Assembly: GCA_937915865.1 (NCBI GenBank)
Contig: CALGIG010000045.1
Location: 124,001 to 188,000 of the forward strand
Reading direction: 5' to 3'
Length of the DNA stretch: 64,000 nucleotides
From: an uncultured Prolixibacteraceae bacterium
GTDB lineage: Bacteria; Bacteroidota; Bacteroidia; Bacteroidales; Prolixibacteraceae
Shown here: positions 34,677 through 42,927 of the stretch, piece by piece
Layout: every line of letters starts with the position of its first letter
Numbering within the stretch: the stretch's first letter is position 1
Notes under the pieces: model-generated
Databases searched by the model: none
The model's input: the letters and a program-made list of their open reading frames with translations, nothing else
What the model was told of the DNA's origin: nothing
Translations under genes and position numbers: made by a program

Positions 34677-34710
34677 ATTGTCAGGTTGGGAGTTTTTTAT
34701 TGTCTAATAA
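34677..34710 (-). promoter_or_regulatory. Conserved upstream element of the HTH-rep operon
   Basis: ATTGTCAGGTTGGG followed by TTTTTTATTGTCTAATAA matches 31664-31696 at about 28 of 33 positions and lies 75 bp before the HTH start codon, 28 bp after the RteC stop. The conserved block also extends into GC(A/T)ATTGTCAGG. Confidence 0.5.
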
Positions 34711-34737
34711 AAGGCGGGAATTAACAGGCATCACTGC

Positions 34738-35571
34738 TTAAACATTCTGATCGATGTTGTATTGAAGAACCGACCTCAGATGTTCCATAAACTTGGTTTG
34801 CTCTATTTTCCGCTGTTGAATTTCAGAATAATACCTGTAAATGTCTTTCTCAATGTCCATGTTAAAAATCCGGCAGAATAATCTGGCCAGTTCCTTGATC
34901 GTGATTTTTCCGTTATTGATTACCCGCGAAAAAAACAGGGCATATATTAATTCCACCAGGTCAATTTTATTGCCGGTCCAGTTTTGGTAGCTTAACTGCT
35001 GCAATTGATTGGGTTGTTCCTGGTTATCCATCTTGTTTATCTCCCCGGTCAGGTATTCGGTTAACAAATCATTGGCCCGCAAAACAGAAAACGTATGGTC
35101 CTGCCAGGTATTAAACTGCTGATCCATCAAATACTGGCTGCCCCGGAGTTCTACCGGAATTTCATCCCGGTCCCTGACAAAATAAAGACTGTCCAGGTAG
35201 GTAAATCCGCAATTATAGTACTGGACGCTGCTGGCGTTCTCCTCCACGAATAGTTCAATCTCATCCAGCTTTACTTTCATGTATCGTTTGATCCTGTCTG
35301 AATCATACTTCGACCGGAAGCTCTCGATCTCGAATACAGCCTGGTAAAACAACAGCCGGCTATAAGCAACCGGCTTAATCTCCTTAAAGAAGCGGATCTC
35401 TGACGGGACATCCGGGAAACCTTCATTCACAACAATCCATCTTAACTCCACCAGGGCGATCCGGCATCGTTTGATAGCCGATTTTGCCGTGTTCAGCATG
35501 CTCTCGGAAGTCATAGCTATTCGCTTTAAATCGGCCTCCAACTCGGTGATGATATGGGAATACTGTTCCAT
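34738..35571 (-). CDS. rteC: RteC-family regulator
   Basis: The ATG used is MEQYSH (35571). The 277-residue protein shows the RteC layout: an N-terminal helical region, ELRWIVVNEGFPDVPSEIRF and FFKEIKPVAYSRLLFYQAVF, a central block LYFVRDRDEIP, and a C-terminal winged-helix-like part (TGNKIDLVELIYALFFS). In CTnDOT, RteC activates excision genes in response to the RteAB system. No RteA/RteB genes are in the window. Its position next to the HTH gene is the usual one. Confidence 0.85.
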   Translation of the reverse strand: MEQYSHIITELEADLKRIAMTSESMLNTAKSAIKRCRIALVELRWIVVNEGFPDVPSEIRFFKEIKPVAYSRLLFYQAVFEIESFRSKYDSDRIKRYMKVKLDEIELFVEENASSVQYYNCGFTYLDSLYFVRDRDEIPVELRGSQYLMDQQFNTWQDHTFSVLRANDLLTEYLTGEINKMDNQEQPNQLQQLSYQNWTGNKIDLVELIYALFFSRVINNGKITIKELARLFCRIFNMDIEKDIYRYYSEIQQRKIEQTKFMEHLRSVLQYNIDQNV

Positions 35572-35577
35572 ACCCAA

Positions 35578-36123
35578 AGACTTTTAATTAGAATGTCGGA
35601 ATTAGCAATCAAATCATTTTCGTTGACTAATGATTAATAATGAGAGGGTCATCCTTCTTTTTGGAATAAACTGAGTTATAAAAAGGAGTTTAACCGGCAC
35701 GCCAAATAAGGAAACGAGGCAATACCTACCCTTCCACGATCGACGAAGAACGGCGTGAAGCGGTAAAAGCAGAACCATGTATTTGGATGGATAAACTCGG
35801 CTGGCACAGGGAAGCAAAAATTGAAAAAAGCTTTTTATCGTTAGCGCTGAGCTTTCCACGAAAAGTGCCTGGCCGCCGGCTGTCCGCTTGCCACAAGCAG
35901 ACACCATTTGAGCAACCTCGGAAACTGCTTCAAATGGAGGTTTGATTTAAAGGACTGGTGTTCTTCGGGGCAGGCAGTCAACGCCGTCTCCGGCCTCTGC
36001 GCGAACTGGAACCGAATGCTTAATTGCGGTCATTGGCTTTTAAAAGGTCAAATAACATTACTAATGAACAAGTTCTTCTTCTCGTTCAGTGTTTGAAGGA
36101 ATATATGTTAGGGTGGCAAACTC
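35578..36123. other. Non-coding junction region, probable right part of the conjugative element
   Basis: No convincing gene; the small frames on both strands lack family features. This is where the character of the genes changes from element to chromosome. I searched by eye for a tRNA or direct-repeat attachment site and did not find one. The phrase GGCACGCCAAATAAGG at about 35696 echoes the conserved GGCACGCC of the RNA leaders. Confidence 0.4.
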
Positions 36124-36408
36124 TTATTTCACTTCGTCTTTAACTTGAGTTACAAAAGTCTTCGCTGGCTTAAATGAAGGGATCGAATGCTCAGGAACAA
36201 TGACCATTGTATTTTTGGAAATATTCCGTGCAACTTTTTCCGCCTTTTTTTTAACGATAAAGCTTCCGAATCCACGAAGATACACGTTTCTTCCTTCAGT
36301 TAAAGAATCTTTCACCGATTCCATAAAAGCTTCAAGAGCTTTTTGTACGGTGGCTTTTTCAATTCCTGTATCCTCACTAATCTGGTTAACAACATCTGCT
36401 TTTGTCAT
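36124..36408 (-). CDS. HU/IHF family DNA-binding protein
   Basis: The 94-residue protein is a complete HU/IHF subunit: MTKADVVNQISEDTGIEKAT, the dimer core FMESVKDSLTEGRNVYLRGFG split here around residues 29-49, and the DNA-binding arm ARNISKNTMVIVPEHSIPSF with the usual GFGSF and FKP. It bends DNA and organises the nucleoid. Its proximity to the element could reflect an insertion hot spot, but this is not shown. Confidence 0.92.
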   Translation of the reverse strand: MTKADVVNQISEDTGIEKATVQKALEAFMESVKDSLTEGRNVYLRGFGSFIVKKKAEKVARNISKNTMVIVPEHSIPSFKPAKTFVTQVKDEVK

Positions 36409-36619
36409 CTCTAAAATTATTAATTATCAATATTTTATACCTCACACCTAACAAATATAATGCTATTATTTAAAAACATGATAATCCTTTCTTTCCAATT
36501 TTAAAATATGAACTTACAGGATGCAAACACTATCTTTCAAGGTAATTACTGAAAGCCAAAGGTGAAAAATATAGATAAATTTCTCAAAATTAGATGAACA
36601 ATCTCAAGGAAGAGTTTTC

Positions 36620-39600
36620 TCACTTTGCCGGTAACCAGAATTTAAACGTCGTCCCTTTCCCTGGTTCTGATTCGAGCGAAATCTCTCCTTCCATAAGTTC
36701 GATTAGGTTTTTAACAATTGCTAAACCTAAACCTGCTCCACCATACAACCTGGTCGTTGAATCATTGGCTTGCCTGAAACGTTCAAAAATAGTCGATTGA
36801 ATTTCCTTTTCAATACCAATGCCGGTGTCTGACACAAAAAAGACAATTCTTTGCCCTATGATTTCCATAACACCGAATTCAATTTTCCCGTGGTTTGTAA
36901 ATTTAATGGAGTTGTTCAACAAATTGCTCAAAATCTGGTTCAGCCTCACCTTATCCGTATTGATTGAAATCGTGAAATCCGGAATCTTTAACTTCAATGC
37001 AATATTATTTTTCTCCGTTTGAGAAATCTTCTTTTGATATTGAGTAAAGAGCTCTTTTAACGTTTGCTGCAGTTCAAATGATTTTTTGAAGATTTTCACC
37101 TGTCCTGTTTCCAGTTTCGAAATATCGAGTATGTCATCAATAATATGAAGCAGGTCGTCCGCATTCCGGTTAATGATGGAAGAATATTCTTCCCTGACCT
37201 CTTGGGACAATTCGGAACCTTCAGCAAGCATGTCAGAGAACCCAAGGATCGCATTGAGTGGGGTGCGGATTTCGTGGCTCATATTGGCCAGAAAGGCTGA
37301 TTTAAGGCGATCACTTTCTTCAGCTTTTTCCTTAGAAATATTTAAATCAGCAATGATCTTTTTCTTTTCTGTAATGTCTTCTTTAGCTTCCACAAAATGA
37401 GTGATATTCCCTTCTTTATCAACAATTGCGGAAATAACGGCACTCTCCCAGTAAAGTTCTCCATTTTTCCTTCGGTTATGGAATTCTCCCTTCCATTCCT
37501 GCCCTGCACGAATCGTTCTCCAAAGGTTATCGTAAAATTCTTTGGGGTGTTCTCCGGATTTCAAAATACCTGGCGTTTTTCCGATTGCTTCTTCAGCGCT
37601 GTAGCCTGTAGTTTCTGTAAATTTTGGGTTTACATACTGAACGATCCCGAGAGGATTGGTAATTACAATGCTAACCGGGCTTTGTTCCGTTGACCTGCTA
37701 AGGAGAAGAAGTTGATCTTCTGCTCTTTTCCGCTCGGTAAAATCCTGATAAATGAGTTGAATCCGGGGAGATCCATCCCAATTGATCATTTTTCTAAACA
37801 CCCGAATATGACGGGTTTGTTGGTTCGGACAGATAATGCCAATTTCATATTCGGGATCAACATATTCTCCGTTTTTTCTTTTTTCTTTTCTTATTTGATG
37901 CTGTTTCTGACTTTCAGAAGTATAACGTTTTTCAATGGGGGTGCTTAAAAATTCTTCCAAGCTGATAAATTCATACATAGAAAGTAAAGCCTGATTGACA
38001 TATAGCGTTTGACCGCCGGATGTGACTATTCGCATTCCTAAGGGAGACTCATCCATCGACCTTCTGAAGTTTTCTTCGGATTGGCGGAGGGCTTTTTCAG
38101 CTATTTTTCGTTCTGTAATGTCAACTAAAGTCCCAATATAACCGAGCAATTGGCCGTCTGAATCAAGTTCAGGAACAGCCTCTCCAGTAACCCAAACAAT
38201 TGTGCCGTCTGATCTTCGGAAACGGTATTCCGCTGTCGATCCGGTAAACTGTTTTGTAGCTATGTCCCATCCCTTTTGTAGTTGTTCAATATCTTCTGGA
38301 AGAACTGCTTTAAGCCAACCATCACCCAGTGCTTGGTCAAAAGACAATCCGCTCAATTCCATCCATTTGGGATTGACGTAGGAGGTGTAACCATCAGGTC
38401 TTGTCCGAAATATCCCAACGGGAGAATTGTCGGCCAGTGTTCGGAATAACCGTTCCCTCTCAATTAATTTATCTTCAGCTAGTTTGCTATTTGTGTAATC
38501 ATTGGCAATGGTCATAATCTCCCTAACGTCGCCGCTTTCATCGGTGAGCGGTATGCATGTAATGTTCAGGTGTCTTTCTCCCGTATAGGGAATTGGGACC
38601 AATAATTTGAACTTCCGGGTTTCCCCCGTTCTCAGCACTTCAGTTAATACAGGTGAATAATCTTTTATCACGTCCTTGTCCCAGATTTCACTGTCGGTAA
38701 AGCCAATAAAGTCGCCAGCAGGCCTTTGACTGATTTGGGTCATTGCGTCGTTAGCGTATTGTATTTTTAGATCCCTGTCGTATATCACAACCACATCAGG
38801 AATATTTTCAACTGCCCTGCGAAACCGCTCACGGCTTTCATGCATCTGCCTGAGCATCTTCCGCTCTGCGGTCTGATCTCTGAATACTAATACCACTCCA
38901 ATTACAACTCCAGTATCATTTCTAATTGGAGCACCGCTGTCTGCAATTGGAATTTCTGCTCCTTCTTTGGATATAAGCAGTGTATGGTTGGCCAGGCCCA
39001 TAACAGTTCCCTCCTGTAATATCCGTTGAACGGGGCAATCGACTTTTAGCCTTGAAACTTCATTGATGATACAGAATACCTGCTCAATGGGACGACCAAT
39101 TGCATCAGCCTCTTTCCACCCGGTCAATTGTTCAGCCAAAGGATTCAAAAACTTAACCTTACCCAAACGATCTGTGGTCATGACTGCATCGCCTATGCTA
39201 TGCAAAGTTGTTCGGTATAGTGTTTCACTTTCCCTGATTTCCTTTTCTGCCAGAAACCTTTTTTTATCTGTCGCCAATAATAATCCCATCAGCAAAGTTC
39301 CTACAGGTAACACGAGCATAACAGGAACCCAAATTTGTTTAACAACTTGCAATCCGCTTGGCCATGGCAATAATAACTGGCAAAGCAGCATGAACAGGTG
39401 AGCAACAAGGCCCATTCCCCAAAGTGTATGGATTTTTAATAATTCAGGCTTATTCTGATGCAGAATACGAAAGGCTAACCCAACCAAAGCAGAAGTAATA
39501 ATGGTTGCCGTTCCGGCCCAAATCCCGGCTCCCCCAAGGTGAATACGGTATGCTCCTGCTATCAGTACTGCAATGATTCCTGTAATTCCGCCACCAAACA

Positions 39601-39817
39601 GCCCTGACAAGGTCAGTACAATAGACCGGCCGTCGTATATGACGCCGGTATTATAATGAATGGTCATTTTCATTGCCGCAACAGCAAGGGTTCCAAATAA
39701 TATTCCGCCGGCTATTTTGCAGCTCAGAGAATCCGATTTACAAACACGAGTCAACAACCCATAAAGGACGGATAAAGCAATAAGTAGGGACGAATTTTGA
39801 ATTAAGTCGGTAAGCAT
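36620..39817 (-). CDS. Membrane sensor histidine kinase with five PAS domains
   Basis: The 1065-residue protein opens with a 5TM-5TMR_LYT-type membrane module (six hydrophobic segments in the first 190 residues, with IYDGRSIVLTLSGLFGGG). Five PAS domains follow at about residues 200-320, 333-450, 460-575, 580-700 and 705-820. Then come HisKA with the phosphoacceptor in MSHEIRTPLNAILG near 847, and HATPase_c with NNSIKFT, DTGIGIE and GGAGLGLAIVK. There is no receiver domain, and no response regulator lies next to it, so the partner is encoded elsewhere. The ligand is unknown. The gene stands alone with about 480 bp free upstream. Confidence 0.92.
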   Translation of the reverse strand: MLTDLIQNSSLLIALSVLYGLLTRVCKSDSLSCKIAGGILFGTLAVAAMKMTIHYNTGVIYDGRSIVLTLSGLFGGGITGIIAVLIAGAYRIHLGGAGIWAGTATIITSALVGLAFRILHQNKPELLKIHTLWGMGLVAHLFMLLCQLLLPWPSGLQVVKQIWVPVMLVLPVGTLLMGLLLATDKKRFLAEKEIRESETLYRTTLHSIGDAVMTTDRLGKVKFLNPLAEQLTGWKEADAIGRPIEQVFCIINEVSRLKVDCPVQRILQEGTVMGLANHTLLISKEGAEIPIADSGAPIRNDTGVVIGVVLVFRDQTAERKMLRQMHESRERFRRAVENIPDVVVIYDRDLKIQYANDAMTQISQRPAGDFIGFTDSEIWDKDVIKDYSPVLTEVLRTGETRKFKLLVPIPYTGERHLNITCIPLTDESGDVREIMTIANDYTNSKLAEDKLIERERLFRTLADNSPVGIFRTRPDGYTSYVNPKWMELSGLSFDQALGDGWLKAVLPEDIEQLQKGWDIATKQFTGSTAEYRFRRSDGTIVWVTGEAVPELDSDGQLLGYIGTLVDITERKIAEKALRQSEENFRRSMDESPLGMRIVTSGGQTLYVNQALLSMYEFISLEEFLSTPIEKRYTSESQKQHQIRKEKRKNGEYVDPEYEIGIICPNQQTRHIRVFRKMINWDGSPRIQLIYQDFTERKRAEDQLLLLSRSTEQSPVSIVITNPLGIVQYVNPKFTETTGYSAEEAIGKTPGILKSGEHPKEFYDNLWRTIRAGQEWKGEFHNRRKNGELYWESAVISAIVDKEGNITHFVEAKEDITEKKKIIADLNISKEKAEESDRLKSAFLANMSHEIRTPLNAILGFSDMLAEGSELSQEVREEYSSIINRNADDLLHIIDDILDISKLETGQVKIFKKSFELQQTLKELFTQYQKKISQTEKNNIALKLKIPDFTISINTDKVRLNQILSNLLNNSIKFTNHGKIEFGVMEIIGQRIVFFVSDTGIGIEKEIQSTIFERFRQANDSTTRLYGGAGLGLAIVKNLIELMEGEISLESEPGKGTTFKFWLPAK

Positions 39818-40301
39818 TTATTTCCACTGTAATGAATGATAGTTGATTTTTGGTGTGGGAAGCTATTAAAAATATCTGGAAATCTAAATGGAATTTTTTG
39901 TTTAATTCTATTTTATGCTTGTAAGATATTAACGATCAACTCTTTCATTTACTAAATCTTTATATGCGCATTTTATGACGGGGCACATTTGTGCCTAAAG
40001 TTTTAGCATTTCATCACCATTCAAATAAATTATTGTTAAAAAATCAAAGTTGAGATGGCGCGATTTAATAAACCGCTTAAAGTAGTGTATATAATTAAGT
40101 TAGACTGTTTCCCGGCTCACCAGGAGCTATAATGGAAGACTTTTCTTTTTGTAGCTGCCCGTCGTTGAAGAAGGCGCTGATACGACCGGTTTTTTCTAAT
40201 TTTAGCTCTCTGTTCCTTCAGGCGCGATCAAATCCGAATAGCCATCACCTTGTTCGCTAATGAAGTGTTGCTAGCACAGGCTTTGTATTCGAGGCAAATT
40301 G
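39818..40301. other. Non-coding stretch upstream of the histidine kinase
   Basis: No gene of note. Between about 40095 and 40300 the base composition is closer to coding and short conceptual pieces appear on the minus strand, interrupted by stops, so a decayed gene remnant is possible but unidentified. Confidence 0.35.
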
Positions 40302-40925
40302 CTAGTGTCCGAAGTTATGACTAATAAGCTCCCATATCCCATTTCCAATAACAGGTCCTAAATTAAATTCATTTTGACTGAGTTTAACAAGTCCAATCTG
40401 TTCTTTAAAATAAATCGTGTCCTTTGTCCAGAAATTAGTCACATAACCTCTGACCTTGGAAAGACGAAAAACATTTGTGAATATTCCTTCTGGAACAGAG
40501 ATATCCTCTCGATCCAAAACTTTTGTAGTATCACCATAAGCAGCATTTGTAAACCAAGCTTTGCCAACACTTAAAGGTAGAATATAATGCAGGCGCTCAA
40601 ACGGCATTTGATTTGTGCAAGTCAGGCAAGGATTATCATAAATTCTCACATCACTATTAATATACGAAACCCAAACAGTATCAATATAGGTCTGAAAAGG
40701 ATATTTATAAGTGTATTTCCAGATTTTAGCACTGGCACCATTAGGCAACGTACCTTGACCTACGATTTCAACTTTAACAGTATCAATGCTATTCGTCGTC
40801 AATTTATATACCCATTGATAACCTATTTTATTTGGAAAGTTGTCATTTGACTGCATTGTAAAGTCCTTTTTGCAAGAAATACTCAAAATGACTAACCACA
40901 TGAGTAAAAATATTTTTGTTTTCAT
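40302..40925 (-). CDS. Lipoprotein of unknown function
   Basis: The 207-residue protein has a lipoprotein signal (MKTKIFLLMWLVILSISCKK, lipobox SISC) and a beta-rich body with IGYQWVYKLTTNSID and the phrase FERLHYILPLSVGKAW, typical of small Bacteroidota surface lipoproteins without known role. Two cysteines in NPCLTCTN may form a disulfide. It is a single gene. Confidence 0.75.
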   Translation of the reverse strand: MKTKIFLLMWLVILSISCKKDFTMQSNDNFPNKIGYQWVYKLTTNSIDTVKVEIVGQGTLPNGASAKIWKYTYKYPFQTYIDTVWVSYINSDVRIYDNPCLTCTNQMPFERLHYILPLSVGKAWFTNAAYGDTTKVLDREDISVPEGIFTNVFRLSKVRGYVTNFWTKDTIYFKEQIGLVKLSQNEFNLGPVIGNGIWELISHNFGH

Positions 40926-41137
40926 AGATTCTTATTTTATCTAATCTATGATGCAAAAAGAGATACAAAAGGTTGCGTCTTTACCCATTTTAAATTGTCA
41001 TAACAGTTGGCGAATATATACAGAGCATATTTCAAAGCACGTTCTCGACCGGTGTGGAATGGCGATGCGAAAATCCGTTGCGTTGCCCCATCATAACCCG
41101 TCATGCAACACAATCTAGTGTTGTTATGTGCTGATTT

Positions 41138-41692
41138 TTAATTAAATCTCCCTTGAATCGGTGGATGGTTGGTTATATATTTTTTAATGTTACTTTCAAG
41201 ATTTGTGTCAGTTGTTGCCTTTGTAAAAATAAACTCAACAACAGCTTTAATGTCTTTCGAGAATTGTTCTGCTGTAAAAATTACTCCATCCATACCATCA
41301 TTTATATACTTTGTCAAATGAGTATATCCATTGGCTTCATGAGCCAGCAAAATTGATCTCAACCGTCCGCCGTTGGAAATCTCCTGTATGCCAGGCACAA
41401 AAGAAAACTTATGCACAATGCCGCATCGTAAAATAACATACATCTGTGTCGGCAAATCCTTTTGTCCGTTTTTATATTCAAAGTCTCTGTATTTAACATT
41501 GATTTCTTTGAAATAATTGTCAACAAAATCAATGTAGGCATTTCGTCCTGATGTTCCAGTCGTCATTTGAGTCAAATAGTCAATCATGGCCGCTCCACAA
41601 AGAAACACCCAGGCATCACCTCTTGTCGACATTGAAATTATTTCATCGCAACGCGCTATGAAATAGTCCTTTATTTGTCCAATTGTTGTCAT
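41138..41692 (-). CDS. HEPN-like helical protein, unknown
   Basis: The 184-residue soluble helical protein (MTTIGQIKDYFIARCDEIIS...) contains VILRCGIVHKFSF near residue 88, an R-x4-H motif typical of HEPN-domain proteins. The rest has no clear family. HEPN proteins are often RNases in defence or toxin systems, but no antitoxin-like partner overlaps it; the XRE gene 87 bp upstream on the same strand is the only candidate. Function is not assigned. Confidence 0.55.
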   Translation of the reverse strand: MTTIGQIKDYFIARCDEIISMSTRGDAWVFLCGAAMIDYLTQMTTGTSGRNAYIDFVDNYFKEINVKYRDFEYKNGQKDLPTQMYVILRCGIVHKFSFVPGIQEISNGGRLRSILLAHEANGYTHLTKYINDGMDGVIFTAEQFSKDIKAVVEFIFTKATTDTNLESNIKKYITNHPPIQGRFN

Positions 41693-41779
41693 CTCTCATT
41701 TCTTTACGACCGTTTGATTTGATCTTAGATATAAAAACATAAAAATCAGACAATGGCACTTGGCCGATTCTCTCAACTT

Positions 41780-42202
41780 TTACTCTTTTTTCCCCAGCAT
41801 CCCCATCAACTGATCTATCTTTTCCTTGAGATACTCAATCTCTTCTTTAAGTGACTGAATTTCGTCGTCTTTCGCAGTGAACATCTTTTCTAGTACCTCT
41901 TTCTCAATGCCGTAATTATTATAAATTCCTGAACCAGAACCAGCACCGCTTGCTTCTTTTATTTCCTGATAGATAATAACTCCTTCAGGCTTCAGTAGAT
42001 CTTCGACAGGAGTATCCAACACTTTCGAAATTTGCTCCAAACGTTCCAAATCGAGCTTGGTGGCGCCACTCTCTAAATTTTGATAACTACGGAGATTAAT
42101 ACTTAGTTTGTCGGCCATATCCTGCTGACGAAGGTTCTTTAGTTCACGGTGTTTTTTAATGTTGATGCGAGCAGTATCCATAATATCCATAGCAATATGC
42201 AT
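41780..42202 (-). CDS. XRE-family regulator with coiled-coil tail
   Basis: The 140-residue protein has an N-terminal XRE helix-turn-helix (NLRQQDMADKLSINLRSYQN, LERLEQISKVLDTPVEDLL), a linker, then a C-terminal coiled coil (IQSLKEEIEYLKEKIDQLMG) probably used for oligomerisation. The start could also be the ATG at 42190 (MDIMDTARIN). It is transcribed away from the SusC gene and towards the HEPN-like gene, so it may control either. Confidence 0.8.
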   Translation of the reverse strand: MHIAMDIMDTARINIKKHRELKNLRQQDMADKLSINLRSYQNLESGATKLDLERLEQISKVLDTPVEDLLKPEGVIIYQEIKEASGAGSGSGIYNNYGIEKEVLEKMFTAKDDEIQSLKEEIEYLKEKIDQLMGMLGKKE

Positions 42203-42506
42203 TTAAGTTTCAGTTAATACGAAAAAAACATTCATTTTATATGACAAAAACAATCGTTGTATTTTAGCGGTTAGCCCATTGAGCTTTTTAACTTTGAATG
42301 ATTAAAAATAGTAAAACTTATCAAAATAATGATGATAAAAAATAATTGCCGGAAGAATAATTTCCGACATAGAAAATAACCGATAAATTTGCGGAAGCTT
42401 TTCAAATAAATAAAGCATTCGCACTTTGCGTCTCATACTGAAAACTGGTAATTTTTGAATGGGAGAAGCAATAAGTGAAGATGCTCACGTCATATCCTTA
42501 CGATTT

Positions 42507-42573
42507 TGGCGTGGGCCTACTTATCTCCCAGGGTATACCAGTACCTCAGTATGGTAAGTCAGGTTCCACGCCA
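42507..42573. ncRNA. Candidate structured RNA upstream of susC
   Basis: TGGCGTGG and CCACGCCA (42507-42514 and 42566-42573) form an 8-bp closing stem. Nested inside are ACTTA/TAAGT and TACCA/TGGTA pairs around a GTACCTCAG loop, so the whole 67 bases fold into one arm. Read on the minus strand, the phrases GAGGTACTGG and CTGGGAGATAAGTAGG resemble the 3' half of 5S rRNA, but the element is far too short to be one. Confidence 0.35.
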
Positions 42574-42755
42574 TTTCTTTTGCGCTTACCTTAGGCTTAC
42601 CTGCTTCGGAAACCGGTAATATCCCACTTTCCTTTGCATGAGACACGAACCAGTTTTTTAACAAAAAACCAAGTGTCATGCCTTGTTTTAAGCGTTTTCT
42701 GTTTCCCCGTCGTGCCCCCTGATAACAGCATCAATATGCATGCTTCCCCGTCTGT

Positions 42756-42789
42756 AATCCTTCAAGGTTTTGAAAAACCTTGAAGGATT
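42756..42789. terminator. Perfect 16-bp hairpin upstream of susC
   Basis: AATCCTTCAAGGTTTT and AAAACCTTGAAGGATT are perfectly complementary with a 2-base gap. No clear T tract follows on either strand, so termination is uncertain. It may instead be an insertion-sequence end, an operator or a leader hairpin of the SusC transcript. Confidence 0.5.
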
Positions 42790-42927
42790 GGAAAAACACG
42801 CAAATCTCCATTTACCAAACTAAAATTCTAAAAGCAGGAAACCTGTTTTCTGCTTCCGGGCATTGCCATGCCTTTTTCGAAGAATTATTTAACCAGTTAA
42901 CAACTTAGCTTCAAAACTTAAATTTCT

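Larger units (their letters stand above)
42203..42927. other. Intergenic region upstream of susC with candidate structured elements
   Basis: About 725 bases with no gene. It contains two clear fold-back structures, listed separately (42507-42573 and 42756-42789), and a looser pair GCATGAGACAC/GTGTCATGCC near 42637-42682. It serves as divergent regulatory region of the XRE gene and the SusC operon. I could not place a confident TAnnTTTG promoter for susC. Confidence 0.5.

Noticed and set aside
42460..42640. A 5S rRNA gene on the minus strand
   Set aside because: GGTACTGG and GGGAGATAAGTAGG resemble 5S helices IV-V, but the closing stem spans only 67 bases and the other arm is missing, so it cannot be a functional 5S rRNA.
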